DNA of 64,000 nucleotides from Strongylocentrotus droebachiensis (GCA_035222895.1 JAVYIG010006411.1:54444-118443), one strand, 5' to 3'; counted from the first letter of the stretch, positions 20,282 through 32,976 are shown. The notes: generated by a model from the letters alone, not told the origin. Program-made: numbers and translations.

Positions 20282-21587
20282 TCTATACTATTAATACGCA
20301 AAATCGCCGCGGGGGTCCAAAACGGTTCATCAAAAACGCCTTTCCTCGACCGCGCCAGCCTCCGTCGTGGCACGGGGACGGCGACACAATTCCACGAGGC
20401 ATGTCTCCCGTAACCCGCGTGCCACGTCGACCCCGCGATCGACGTCCATGTCGTTAAACGTGGTATTCGAGGTTCAGGGGAGGACGGGTGGACGAAAGCA
20501 CGGCGGGCGTCGCGGATTGCAAGGAGGCAACGAACTCGCGAGAGCGAGTCGGCAAGGCGTGCATCCGCCCTCTGTGCAATCAACAAAGAGACACACGGCA
20601 GACGAGAATCCACTTCTGTCAATGGGTGTAGCACATCACGTAGTAACGGGTGTGGCTTACCCCGAGTTTAGGCCTCTTGCTATAGGATACGCTTTGTAGC
20701 ATGTAAGAGAAATACACATTAACAGATGACTAACTCGGGTGAGGGGATGTAACAAATGCACGCTCTCACGGGTTGGGCTTACCCGTGTTATGCATCTTTC
20801 TATATGATATGCTTTGTAGGCCAGGCGGACATGCTGCGTGTACGAACGTACGTGTATAATGTGTGCGATGATTCTACGCTCACCGTCACACGCACAGCTC
20901 AGTCGCTTCGACTCTGATTCTATGATGATTGCCGTGATTTGTATATAGTTTACGTGAATAGAGGTATGCAAACAGGGTTACTTTGGTATTATCCTGCTCA
21001 TGTTTACTGAATTTTGAGAATCATTCTTCAAAGTAAAGTTTTCATCGTAACTGACAGTCCAGTTGCAAGCTAGCTGCCGTGGGGCTCGAGTCCACGCACG
21101 GACAGTGCAGTGCGCCACTGCTGCCGAGCACTGTCGGAACTGTGACTGTACGTGAGCTGAGACTCGACAACACTTTGAAATTGCTGTTATTGCCCCTATA
21201 TCAATATAATTTCGTGACTATAGAGGTATGAAACCTGAGCTTAGATTGTGATTATTCTGCCCATGTATAGTTTTATGCTGAATTTCGATAATCATTTTTC
21301 AAAGTAAAGTTTTCACAAGAAAATTCAGATGGTCGTTTAAAAACATAGCCATGCTGGATAGAATACTTTTACTATGATACAGTTCCTTCATCAAATCAAT
21401 GCATTAAAACGGGTATTATGGTGCGCCATTCATGGTCAAACAGCGTATATTATCAAAATCGTCTAGACCCTATAGAAATATAATCAAATTTTATTTTCGA
21501 TAGCACATAGGCCTCTTTCTATTTACCGCCCCCCCCCCTCTTTCCCCTCCCCCTAGAATCGCGTGGATTTTCCACGGGTCCTGCTAG
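20282..21587 (+). mobile_element. Non-autonomous Helitron, 1306 bp
   Basis: The 5' end is TCTATACTATTAATACGC and the 3' end is CTAG, preceded 7 nt earlier by a hairpin with a 6-bp stem (CGTGGA/TCCACG, 21562-21576). It sits between A and T with no target duplication. The paralogous stretch at 40330-40350 is the empty site. The interior has two partial internal duplications (20640-20700 with 20760-20820; 20960-21040 with 21225-21320) and a GC-rich stretch, but no RepHel-like protein. Confidence 0.9.
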
Positions 21588-22914
21588 TTATATTAATAAT
21601 AGCAGTTATAATAATAACAATGATAATATCGACGAATTAGGGAACCGAAAACAAAAAAGTACCATAGCGCCTACAAAATAAAATAATGTGAAAAGAGACA
21701 TAACATTCATAAATAGGTGAAAATGTCTGACGGAATCAGTATGTTTAAAGAGATCTTTTGAAAGTGGCAAGACAACTTACTTCTTTGATTGAAATTGGGA
21801 CAATTTTCGAGGACCGTTGTCTGTTACACATCATTTTATACACCGATGACCAGACCAACAACACACTTGAAGAGAATTTACGAAAATGACCAAGGATCCA
21901 ACGGTGTTGAGTTTGTTTGACTCGGGTATTAATTATTCATTTTTTACAAACCCTAACTATCTGTATTAGCTTGCACTGTTGTATTATTAGACACATTGTC
22001 AAAGGTCTTATTTCCATTTGATAATTAAAGGTTTCGTGTCTTTTCCTTATTTCGATATTCACAATGATATAGAGACGAAGTCGATCCTATGTATGTCATT
22101 ACTTTGTACATGAATAAATGATGTTCAAATCGTACAAAATGCACTGTCCTTACATTCATTTCACCATTATCCCTTTCGGGGCAAGAATTCCTCGTTTTGT
22201 GGTTTGGCTATTGCGGTGACTTTTGATTTACTGCTCTAAACATATACCAAATGCATGAATAGAGAGGGAGAACGTTCCTGCACAAACCGTGACTATTTTT
22301 GTTGCAAAATAACATTTCTTTTGAGGCCGGGATTTTTTATAACGAAAAAAGGCTTTAATTCCTCATATTGGCAACACGTTAAGAGGTTCAAACTCTTAGA
22401 TTTTTCTTTTCGTCTTTTCGTCAAAGATTTCATTCATGTATTTTGTTTTCAGATACCTTCCTTTTTATTTACAAAATGTAGGATTAAAAGAGAAATTTTG
22501 TTGTTGCTAATTTGAAGGCGAAATGTGATCAATTTAGCTCTTACAAATTATGTTCTGAAAGGATTATTTAGGCTCTCTATAGAGGCCGAAACGAACATAT
22601 TTCCCCATAAGAAAAGTAAAAGCACTTTAAAAAGGGCACTCCAACCCTTGACATAAGTTAATTAATGAATTACAGCAACAACAACAAATCAGATAAACAG
22701 AACTGCGAAAGTTTGAAATAAATCGGACCAATAACATATAGTTATTAATGTTTAAATCTCAAATTGGCAATTTTGTCAGTGGATTGTGACGTTGTGACGG
22801 ATAACTCTCCAGTTTGTAGTGCACACAAATATATCTAATTTCTGTTTTTCTGCTTCAATACATTCACTGATACTTGGGTTAATCTCCTTTAAAAGCATGT
22901 AAACTGCTAAAATG

Positions 22915-22922
22915 ATAATAAA

Positions 22923-22960
<38 letters not shown>

Positions 22961-22962
22961 GG
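22915..22962. repeat. AAT trinucleotide microsatellite
   Basis: About 14 uninterrupted AAT/ATA units in AT-rich intergenic DNA. Confidence 0.9.
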
Positions 22963-23419
22963 AAATCCTATTCATGAAGCGCATTAAAATATTAAGCATA
23001 TAAAAGATAAATACCTTAACACAAACGTAGAAAAAAGAAGTTTATCATACGTTGCTTGCATCTATTACAAAGAGGAATATTAAGAGAAATTAAATTGAAT
23101 TTAATATTATTTATTTATTCACTACCATTGAAAACATTAAAAACAAAAGATATATATAAATGTACAATGACAATGTCAATATAACATAAATACATGACAC
23201 GAATTATAAAAATACTCGTCCTACAGCGATATACATGTACATTATAAACATATTTACTGTTCTATCTACCTGGAAGAAAGAATAAGGACGTAGACAACTA
23301 GTTTTGCAATTGGCCATGGTATTTATTAGTTGTAATATAGAAACTTTCCATCGTCATTTAGACTTGTGGTATAACAAATAATTCAAATGAAAATAGTCTG
23401 TTAACTTCACAATGAACAG

Positions 23420-23850
23420 CAGTTCTCTGGCCTGAGACACGTAGCGTTCGAATAATAAAAACAAATCAACGCAGTTCTCTGGCCTGAGACACGTAGCGTT
23501 CCCATAATAAAAACAAATCGACACAGTTCTCTGGCCTGAGACACGTAGCGTTCACATAAACACTTTAATGCCTAAAACTAAGGATAACTAAGGCAAAGGA
23601 CTAATTGGTCATCCTCCGCCTACAAGCAAAGTGTAAACGGGGTGCAAACAATACTAATTGCATTAAAAGGACCCCAATTTAGATTAAAACAAATCAACGC
23701 AGTTCTCTGGCCTGAGACACGTAGCGTTCACATAAACACTTTCTTGCCTAAAACTGAGGATAATTAAAGCAAAGGCCTTATTGGTCATCATCAGCCTACA
23801 AACCCATTGTAAACGGGGTGAAAACAATACTAATTGCATTAAAATGTCCC
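23420..23850. repeat. Tandem and interspersed satellite-like repeat
   Basis: The 30-bp core beginning CAGTTCTCTGGCCTGAGAC starts at 23420, 23472, 23524 and 23700: three units of 52 bp, then a 176-bp unit whose long part is repeated to about 23850. Confidence 0.88.
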
Positions 23851-24239
23851 ATCATTGGCTCGAAGCCTGTTCTCTTGCACACTGGTATGTTCGACATGTG
23901 CAAATTATAGATAATTCCGCGGTTTGGCGGTCAAAATTAAATAGTTATAAGTAATTTTAGTGTCAAGAGTAAAACAATAAATTACTATTTACAATGAATT
24001 TGTGATCAATGGTAAAGTGGAGTCAAAAATAGCACATGTGCTAGTCGAGTCTGACTCTCGTTATTTTAAGCCTTACATAAAGTTTATTGAAACATACACG
24101 ATGTGTTTCCAAATCCTATAAATAAGATTTGTGTATAATATTACAATTTTAAAAAACGAGACTGGTTGCTATCTATAAGTATATAATTACAATGTTATAA
24201 TTTGTGGTTTTCACCTAAGAGTAATTTTGTAAGTTTTTT

Positions 24240-25150
24240 ACGAGAAGAGGTTCTTGATCTCTCAATTCTTAGATCAGTATAGGAAGCATATTCCAAAAAT
24301 TACTTCCAACAAACGAAACAAAAAACTTTCCTTGGTCTGTTTTGAATGAAGGAAGACGTAATTGTCGACCCGTTTTTTGTCTTGTGGAATATTCATGTTG
24401 TATCATACTGCAATACTTTCTTAAGAAATGAGGCAATCGTTCATTTATCAAATCAAACACAAAAGTACAAATAGATAATGTATGCAATTTAAAAAACATT
24501 TAACAATTTGAGGTCATGAAACAGTGCATTAGTATAAGAACGATGTGGCTTGAAAGTTATAGCACGTACAGCTGTCTTTTGAGTATAACATTTTACAATT
24601 AATGTGTGATTTATAAGTACTACCCCAAACCTCGAAGCCATATGTAATATGTGGCTGTGTCAGAGCTTTATACAACAGTATCAATATATGTTTAAAGACA
24701 AAGTGCCGTAATTCAAAGAGGATACCGATGTTTCTCCTTATACAGTCGTTAACAGATTTTATATATGAATTCAATGTTAAATGTCTGTCAATGGTAATGC
24801 CAAGAAATGTCGCTTCCTCCACTTCTCTTAAATCTGCCTCAGATATTTTTAGTCTCCCTCTAAGCACGGCCTTTCTTCTACGACTACTAAAGAACATGAA
24901 ATTGGTTTTTGACGCATTGATAGTAAGCTTTTTTGCAGTGCACCAACTCTGTATTGATTTTAAATTTTCATTTACTTCACACTCATCTATTTGATCTACA
25001 CCTTTGGGAAAAGTATGAACAATATCAGAATCATTTGCATATAGTCGGAACTTGAAATAATTTGTCACAGTTGAGCAAAGATGTGTTGCCAGACAGTTCT
25101 TGAAAGCTACGAGAGTATGGCAATTATTTAATACAGGAGGTATGGAATTC
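24240..25150 (-). pseudogene. LINE fragment (reverse transcriptase C-terminus)
   Basis: Minus strand 25068-24529 reads FKFRLYANDSDIVH (a decayed YADD), KKLTINASKTNFMFF, ATFLGITIDRHLTLNSYI, LYKALTQPHITYG; 24499-24269 continues STRQKTGRQLRLPSF and FVGSNFWNMLP. CR1/L2-type order, with frame breaks. A second tail-like piece (TWNSIPPVLNN) lies upstream at about 25150-25080. MITE copy B is inserted at 25163. Confidence 0.75.
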
Positions 25151-25162
25151 CAGGTTCTAGGG

Positions 25163-25778
25163 CAGGCGCGGATCTACGGGGGGGGGTTTAGGGGGTTTAA
25201 ACCCCCCCCTTGGGCGGCCCAAAAAAAAAAAAAAAAAAAAAGAAAAGGGAAAAAAAAGAGAAAAAAAAGAAAAAAAGAAAGAAAAAAGAACGCACGCTGG
25301 AGAGAAACCCTTTCAAGTGCAAATATTGTGAGAAGATATTCAACTCATCTGGTAACTTAACCAAACACATGATAACTCTGGATATAACTGTGTATTTAAC
25401 TGTTACTTGATTTAAAAAGACGTTATCATGCACTGCTTTTTATGGTCTCCATTGTGTTAATAGATGCCAGGAAAACATCACTTACGGGGTTCAAATAAAC
25501 ACCCCCAAAAAAATCGGCTCGCCGCTTCGCGGCTCGTGGACGATGCTCCGCATCGTCATTATTTTATTTAACTGTTACTTGATTTAAAAAGACGTTATCA
25601 TGCACTGCTTTTTATGGTCTCCATTGTGTTAATAGATGCCAGGAAAACATCACTTACGGGGTTCAAATAAACACCCACAAAAAAATCGGCTCGCCGCTTC
25701 GCGGCTCGTGGACGATGCTCCGCATCGTCATTATTTTGGTCAAACCCCCCCCTTAGCAAAAAGCTAGATCCGCCCCTG
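25163..25778 (+). mobile_element. Zinc-finger-carrying MITE, copy B
   Basis: Ends CAGGCGCGGATCTACGG and CTAGATCCGCCCCTG; target duplication TAGGG at 25158-25162 and 25779-25783. Two internal palindromic units. The zinc-finger fragment is on the plus strand at about 25290-25370. Inserted in LINE remains. Confidence 0.88.
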
Positions 25779-25799
25779 TAGGGGTATTCACAGAAAAGC

Positions 25800-27570
25800 A
25801 TTAATGTAACGAAAATACAAAGAACGTAATAAATCATAAATATCAATTACACTTATCGGTAATACTACTCCATTTCTTCAACTGTGTGCGTTCGCTTAAA
25901 TAGATCGTCACCATAAAAACATTGTAAAACCTCTATCATGTGTATCTCTATATATCTCCTTGATATGGAACGTTTGTATCCTATTAATTCACTTTTGTAT
26001 CCTTTATATCTCCTTATTAACTAACATTTGTCATTATTAATCTAAAAATGTTTAATTCTTGTGAATGATAAATTGATGCATATTCTGCGTCGGATATTGC
26101 ATTTTTCTATTAACTAATTGTTATGATACACGACGGGAATAAAGTAGTTTCCAGTTCTTCTTATATTCTTCGTAGGCTGCACTCAAACAGGAGTGTGAGA
26201 TATGCCATAGGTTCTGCCTTCTCGGTATGCCTGCATACGGATTAAAATGGAAATACAAATTATCATTCAGAAAAGTCGTTCGGATTCAAAATCACGGATA
26301 AATGCAAAGTCGTCTATGATCTTTAAAAAAATATGTTAAAACTTCAAACTTTGGTATTACTATTTCGGGTTTGAATATGACTTGCATGTCTGAAATATAT
26401 AGAACATAATGTATTGACAATATTTTGGTTGATCTATATTCAGCATATGTTATATACTTTAATGGACATCAATCTCTATCTCAGATTTGACTCTCTTTTT
26501 TTTCTTCTACAAAATTAAATATAAAAATTAAATTAAAAAAAAAATTGTGAGTTGTTTTGAACATTTGAAAGCTAACATCCTTGACAAATATTCGTTTAAG
26601 CAAGGTTTTTTTTCAAACTCGGAAGTTTCTATCTTGTTTTATGACTTTAGCCTTCCAGTAGAAATATATTATTACAATAATATATAATTAATGTTTATCT
26701 CTCTCTCTTTCTTTCTCCTCCCTCTCACCTTTTCTTCACTTCTAATGCACACTCTTTTCCTCTTCTTATTATTCCTCTATATACGGTATACCTATCTCTA
26801 TCTCTCTCTTAAAGGTCAATCGATTGGTCTATGAAAAGCAGAAGAAAGAACGATATGGGCCTCGGTTGTATTTTTCTATTGAACTGTTCGTGTTCTATAA
26901 TGTTACATTATTTCTGTTTTCCATAAAGCGCCAAGCAGAAGAATCAATTATCATCATAATAATATTATCACTATCAATCATCACTGTCATAATTTTTCAA
27001 ATGAATGAATTATACATACATGGCGTAATGTCACCGCAATCTCGCCATCAACTGTAGAGATTTCGCCGAGATACTTTTCAAACTCTCCCCCTTCGTGGGT
27101 GCCGCAGTACTGAAAACTGTGCAGAGGAGAAAGAGCCAATCAGCAAACAAAAAAAATTGTTATCGTTAGCATGGCAAGTTCATGAATAAAGATTTATGGA
27201 CGTTAACAGTTATCGCGTGAATGTATTTCTTTGCTATTCAAGGATATTAATTTGAAATGTCTTAATTATTATTTATATATACATATATATATATTGGGGG
27301 AGCATTGCAAAGAGCAACCACATACCTTAAATGCCTTCGCCTTTCATTTTATTTTATTTTCCCCATCAAGTGGATTTCCTGAAGAAAGGGGAGGAGACTT
27401 GAAGGCCTAACATATCATTGCTAGCAATCACTAGAACCCCCTCTACTAATAAATAACATCAGAGTCAGTCGTGGCTAGTATTTTGCTTTCTAATATGCAA
27501 TCACTTCTGCTCCCCAAATTGAAGCTTCTTTTTTTCTAACATTGTAGACATTGTAAGGATTATTGCTACA
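25800..27570. other. Intergenic DNA downstream of NLR-2
   Basis: From about 26150 it is paralogous to 40920-42240 downstream of NLR-3. No gene apart from the candidate block at 27020-27109. Confidence 0.5.
27020..27109 (-). other. Conserved 90-bp block after NLR-2 exon 6, possible extra exon
   Basis: Paralogue of 41693-41782 with the same boundaries and length. Not found after NLR-1. Confidence 0.35.
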
Positions 27571-27574
27571 AAAC

Positions 27575-28084
27575 CTACTCGATCTCCCTCATGCTAGGTT
27601 TCCGCCTCAGCCTGGAAACGAATGTCTTCATGATATTCGAATGCAGATTGACGTTGTACAATTCCAGCTTCTCCAAGAGGGGTGCGTCTGCTTCTAGGCT
27701 GTAGATAAACGTGTTGGCGCATGAGATCGACATCTGACCGCTGCATCCACTCACATGGAGACTGCGTAGCTGACCATGGCACTCCCCAAGTCCTACCATG
27801 ACCGAGTCCAGGACCTGCCGAAGATTGTCGAAGTTTGGACTACTCTCCACTATGAGGCTTTGGACGTTGGGAACGGAGGTGATGAGTGAGAAATGTTCAC
27901 TGGAGTTGTCGAGGTGCCCAATTGTGAGACGCTTGACAGAAGGAAGCGTGGACAATTTGGGATTTTGTAGACAGCACCCCCATACCTTCATCTCTTCCAG
28001 ATTGGTACAAGATCGCAGACCAAGCCAAAGGGTTCGTGTCAGGTTTGCCCGCAATTGACAATACATGAGATCCACAGACGTGAT
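27575..28084 (-). pseudogene. NLR-2 exon 6: LRR-like exon
   Basis: Acceptor ATCTAG, then ITSVDLMYCQLRANL and the same LRR-like strands; ends MREIE at TAG (27577-27575), with the TAG again inside a GTAGGT donor-like string. Confidence 0.83.
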
Positions 28085-28442
28085 CTAGATGATTAAAAAC
28101 AGCATGGCACATCGCCGAAATAATGATAAAAATAGATCGAATATTTAGGAGCGCTTAAAGCAATAAGTACTATACCGCTTACAAATACAATTATATGAAA
28201 AGAGGACAAAAATATACAGTCTCACTAAACGGAACCAAAAAAGACTAGGAATAGCTCTATATTGTACCTATCAACACAAAAATAATATGTGTTATCAGCA
28301 TTTAAACTATGAATGGAGCTTATCAGAGACAATATGGAGCACATTATCATTCTTGTCATGATCGTCCACACCAGCCCGGTATTGTAACGATTTGATCAGT
28401 GTGTCGCAAAATTACAATATAAAACGTAAGACTATTATTTAC

Positions 28443-29995
28443 CTGTTTTCGTATATTGGGCGGCAGTCTACCCAATCCCATGACTGCACTCGATAGCAAT
28501 GATTGCAGACACAGCTTGCCGTCACCAAAGATCGTTGGAAAGTTAGTCGTTGATTTCGATATGTCACCTCTGGCTTCACCAATGCAGTCCAGAAGAAGTC
28601 TGTGCTTGATTTCTTTGCTGATTACTCTCTCCTCAAGTTCCAGGATGAGTTGAATAGAAGACATCAGCAGATTGTCACCCGAACCTGCCAGGAAGCGGAG
28701 CATATCGGCAAACATGAGCGGTGTGGCACTTCTACGTACATTCTTCAGGAACTGGTCGAGGTCGCCCTGTGAACCGGCCAAGAACTTGCTTGCACAATAC
28801 TCCTGTGCCATTTTGTGAAAGAACTCGACGTACGTCTTCGAGGCTTTCCCGTTTATCATGTATTTGACTGGAGTTGTCTGCTTTGACAGTAGACCCAGTT
28901 TGATACCAATGGCTTCGTACTCTTCGACCCCTTGAAGATCGGTATCTTCAAGGACCATCTTCTGCTAGTCTTTCAAGAGTCCAATGAGAGCCACTTTTCC
29001 GAGATTTTGAAGGAGGGCGTGATAGTCACATTCAAACGTGTCGTCCTTGGATCGTGAATGAGAGAGTAGAAACTGGATAATGGTGTCGAACAACCCTGTC
29101 ATGGAAGAAACTTGCTTAAGGAGGCCTTCTTCCCAGAGATGACAGATCATCATGCAGAAGAGTGGTATGCTGATCAGGGTACTGACAATGGCATTCCCAT
29201 GTAGGAATTCTGTTAATTTGCCAACTTCTTCCGGTTTTGACTTCGACGTGAAGTATTTCTCGATGAAGGATGTCGCTTGGGATTGTGTAAAGCCCTCGAT
29301 CTCCATTTTCGTGTAGACCCTAGCCAATGCTGGTACTTTAAACTCCTTCTCTAGGTAAGGCCGACTGGTGACAATAAGGCGGCATCGCCTGTAAATCTTG
29401 TTTCCAATAGCCGATATGATAGTACTCTTTGGGTTCCTTGTAGACAACTTGCCCTTGTATTCATCATACCCATCCAGCGCCAGCCCACAATCATCTTCGT
29501 GTCTGCCAATGAAGCCTTCGAGAGATTCTGGGGTCACTCCGTGGATGTTCCCAAGGGTTTCGGACAGTATGGCTTCTCCTAGAGACATGTCTTCCTCAGC
29601 CACTCTCAACTTCAAAGCAAAGAAGAGAGGAATATCACTGAGTGGGGAGCTCTCTTCTTGATATGACCAGTCATATGCCATCTTTGCAACGGCGCAGGTC
29701 TTGCCCCTTCCCGCTTCTGCGACTAAGAGGACTCTGTTTGGTAGAAGTCCATTGACTCTCACCCGAAACACATTACTGATAGACCCAGGAAGTATCTCTC
29801 TCATGCCCACTCCTGACTTCTTGTTTACAAAGTACACGATAACATTTGTAAATAGGTTCTTCAAATCAGCAAAATCTTCTGGATCCCACGGTTTTCTCTG
29901 TATCTGACAAGTCTCGGTATTGTAATAGTCAATCAGATTTTTCCGCAAGTAGGCTATTGCAGTGGTTTTTGCGCTAAGTTTATCCAAGCAAGGTT
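28443..29995 (-). pseudogene. NLR-2 exon 5: NACHT exon with an in-frame TAG
   Basis: 1553 nt, the same length as in the paralogues. P-loop, Walker B (ALDGYDEY) and sensor (VTSRPY) are intact. A TAG at 28967-28965 truncates it after about 344 codons, removing the winged-helix end and everything after. The frame continues open to the donor GTAAAC-like site beyond 28443. Confidence 0.92.
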
Positions 29996-30385
29996 CTGTT
30001 AAAAAAGAGAAAATGTTAAACTGCCAAAGATGGAAACAGAAGAATCTTTATTACAAGAAGCAAATTACAGGTAAATGTTAATCTTAACGATTTTGCGGAC
30101 AAATTTCCCTTTACAGCCCAGAGTAAATATAATCCTACAAGGCTACAACAATTTCCTCTCGAACAAGTATAAAGTGGGGACATTCAGATTTGTAAAGACT
30201 TTCTAAAAATCAACATAAGACTATTCAAAAGGCCTTGTGCATCATCTACTGAAATGTGAGTTAATTACGATGGCGTAACCGAACATGATTTAAAAACGCA
30301 GTTCTAAAAGATGTAGGAGTTGTCATTAAGTTGATTTCTTTCAAGTCTTTGCCACCATGTTGAAAAACAATCAATTATCATTTAA

Positions 30386-30771
30386 GGTACAGATCAGTTT
30401 TGGAAACGTCCCCCTGTCAAAATATGAAATGAAAACTCTTTTTACCAATCATGTGAAAGAATATGTTTTGACTAATACGTGATGATACAAATTTTGCCGG
30501 GAGACCGCCTACTAATTGATACATTTGGTAAATTATTATATATATCTGGACCGGATAGATATCGCGCACATGTCACGTAGTCCCATATACATCTTTCTGT
30601 TAACAGTGCTTTTAAATTTACCAAGACTGGGCCAAATTTGTTATCATTTTGATGATTCCAGAACCTTACAGTATACACCAATACTAATATGCTAGATGAT
30701 CACCCTTTTCTGATCGATTCCACAACGTTTCTATCACAATGCAATCGCATGACCAGAACTGGTCTTTACCT
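30386..30771 (-). mobile_element. TTAA-flanked MITE (family T3) in NLR-2
   Basis: Reverse-orientation copy of 61624-62023, in the NLR-2 intron between death domain C and NACHT. TTAA at 30382-30385, GTAA at the other side. NLR-3 and NLR-1 keep an unfilled TTAA at the matching place. Confidence 0.8.
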
Positions 30772-30930
30772 GTAATTAGTAATAATCACAAACATTCTGA
30801 AATATTAATTGGCTAAGGAGTGTGGTCGTCGCGTTGACAGTTGTCGGTGGAAGGAACTCCTGGTGAAGTCGTAACAACGCATCAAGTTGACACATTCAGA
30901 CCATCGTAATTACATTGATAAGACACTTAC

Positions 30931-31236
30931 CTTCGGGCTGCAAGATGTCTGGAAAATGCTTCTCAGCAAGGAAAACAAGGCCGGCTTGATGTAGCGATTT
31001 CTTGAGTCGAAAAGGTAACTCCGAAGGAACCACTTCTTGGCGCCATTCAAACAGCATGTCCGTGTTCCCTTTACACGTAACCATCCCTTCTATCCTGTTC
31101 GAGGCAGCAAACCTATCAAGGACGCTCTCCGAAAAACCGAGCTCTCGACCAATAGCGCACATTTGGTCATCACTTTCGATGTCTCTCGCCAGGCTTCTCA
31201 AAGTACTCCCATGTTCATCAACGCTGTGACCGATCA
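30931..31236 (-). pseudogene. NLR-2 exon 4: death domain C
   Basis: 306 nt, open, same length and phases as the paralogues; SLARDIESDDQMCAIG, MLFEWRQEV, LKKSLHQAGLVFLAEKHFP. No lesion of its own. Confidence 0.88.
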
Positions 31237-31440
31237 CTTTGCAGACAACGAAAGAAAAGAGATGGCATTTTCGTATTATTTTTTTTTTCTTTTTCCGAAG
31301 GATAGAGGTTCCACATAAGCCAAACGTAATTTCGCTCTGTTGATTGTGCATTCATATTTTTGAAGAAATAAAATAGATTTTCAACTTTAGAACATGTTAG
31401 AGTACACTGAGTGAAGGGAGGATGAGAATGGTGCACTTAC

Positions 31441-32112
31441 GATTTTCTGCCATCTCTTGAACATCTGGGAAGTACTGATCTGCAATCATGACGAGTCCAG
31501 CTCTAACTAGGGCTTCTTTAAATGAAGAACGTTGATCCCGTTGTCTCACCGTTTGACGCCAATCGAACAGCATCATGCGACTCCCTCTGCTGGTTTTACC
31601 TCCCAGTATCTCGTTTGTGCCAATGTACCGGTTTATGTCAGCCCTGGAGAAAGCCAGGGCCACACCTAGGTTCTCAATCTGAGCATCAGATTCGATGTCC
31701 TCAGCAACGTTGAAGACCTCTACATCGGACAACGGTTTGCAGGAACCCTCTACAAATTCAATGCCACTTACAGATCTTGATTCTCTCTTTATCTTCGCCA
31801 CAGCATACAGTTCCTGCTCATTGCCATTGTCACTGTTCTTCTGAGTGGTCGCTGAAACCGTTTTTAGAGTGCGAACTTCATCGCATGGCCTGAAAGAGGA
31901 TGATTTTTTCTCTATCGTTGCACTTCTACGTGGATCTTCTTCTCTCTGTCCGTTTGGATCCATGTTCGGTGGTTCACTTGATCCTGAGCCGGGGAAAACG
32001 TCTACAAATATAGATCTTCTGTTAACCTTGGATATTCTTTTACATAGTGAGCTTCCTGATTGAACTGAATTGTCGTTGACAGCATCATTGGTCTTTTGCA
32101 GAGCCACATTGC
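31441..32112 (-). pseudogene. NLR-2 exon 3: one N-terminal module plus death domain B
   Basis: 672 nt, open. The single module (32089-31841) has the core NRRSIFVDVFPG. Death domain B follows, with PLSDVEVFNVAEDIES and LFDWRQTVRQ. Splice sites are TTGCAG and GTAAGT. Confidence 0.88.
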
Positions 32113-32816
32113 CTGCAAATTTAATTGTAAAATTAAAAAAAAATGATAACTGTAAACTGTGTTACTTAGTGGCGGATCCAGGATTATATTGCGGGGTTGA
32201 GGGCATTGGCATGATCATTGCCCGGAGCACCGGTTTTATCAGGTAGATACATTACAAATTAACTAGGCCACCTATTTGGGGACAGGTCCTCTTTCCCTTT
32301 GCTTTCTTCCTTTAACTATTGGTCTGTCTTCCTTCAACATTCGATCTGACCGTGTGTAGCTACGCCCGTTGCCCTCAAGCTACTTTCTGAATTACTGGCA
32401 TGTAAAAATATACAAATACATGAATATTGACTTCAATTTCATTTTTTTTTTTGTCTCAAGAAAATATTACAAATCAATTATAATCATTTACATACATTAA
32501 GGAAAACATATTGGAGACGGAGGGGTCTTGGCAGAGGCAACCTGAACCTTCATGAGTTTTACACCCGTTGAACACGAGGCGTCATTTCCCTAGCGTATGA
32601 CTGTATCAGCGACTAACGTGGCCTTTGACGCGATATTTAGAAATGAAATCGAACCAAAAGCGAATGCTCAATTAACGGAGCCAACAGTTTTTTTGAGTTA
32701 CCGAGAGGAACACCAATTAGCTTTTATAGGCTTGATAAGGGCAAATAATGATATTTATAGCGCAGGACACCTCGCCACGGGCATAAGTCGTGACCATGGG
32801 TGGGCAAGGAAGTTAG

Positions 32817-32976
32817 CTGAGAAATATTCTCGAGCGTTTCTCTCTCTTTGTTCTGCCTTGTTAAGCCTGTCAAGTAGGTCCTTCTTGGCGTCTTTACATG
32901 AAGGTTGTTCATTTCGCCATCTTCGGAGCAGTCTCTTCGAAGCCTTCTCTGCATTCGATTCGCAGGCAGTCAAGGC
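32817..32976 (-). pseudogene. NLR-2 exon 2, death domain A second half with lost donor
   Basis: 160 nt, open, ALTACESNAEKASKRLLRRW. The expected donor after TTCTCAG is CTAACT; the paralogues have GTAACT and GTGACT. Confidence 0.8.

Larger units (their letters stand above)
21588..24060. other. Intergenic DNA between NLR-1 and NLR-2
   Basis: 21588-22140 is paralogous to 40340-40870. From about 22140 to 26150 the sequence is extra compared with the other interval and is built of repeats and LINE pieces. Confidence 0.5.

Noticed and set aside
20275..20971. Arg-rich open frames in GC-rich DNA
   Set aside because: Inside the Helitron, no similarity to RepHel or a known gene, and no codon signal.
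23420..23850. Possible CRISPR array
   Set aside because: Unequal spacing, eukaryotic context, no cas genes.
25100..25410. Zinc-finger protein gene
   Set aside because: One incomplete C2H2 finger (second zinc His missing) inside a MITE, with linker and finger in different frames.
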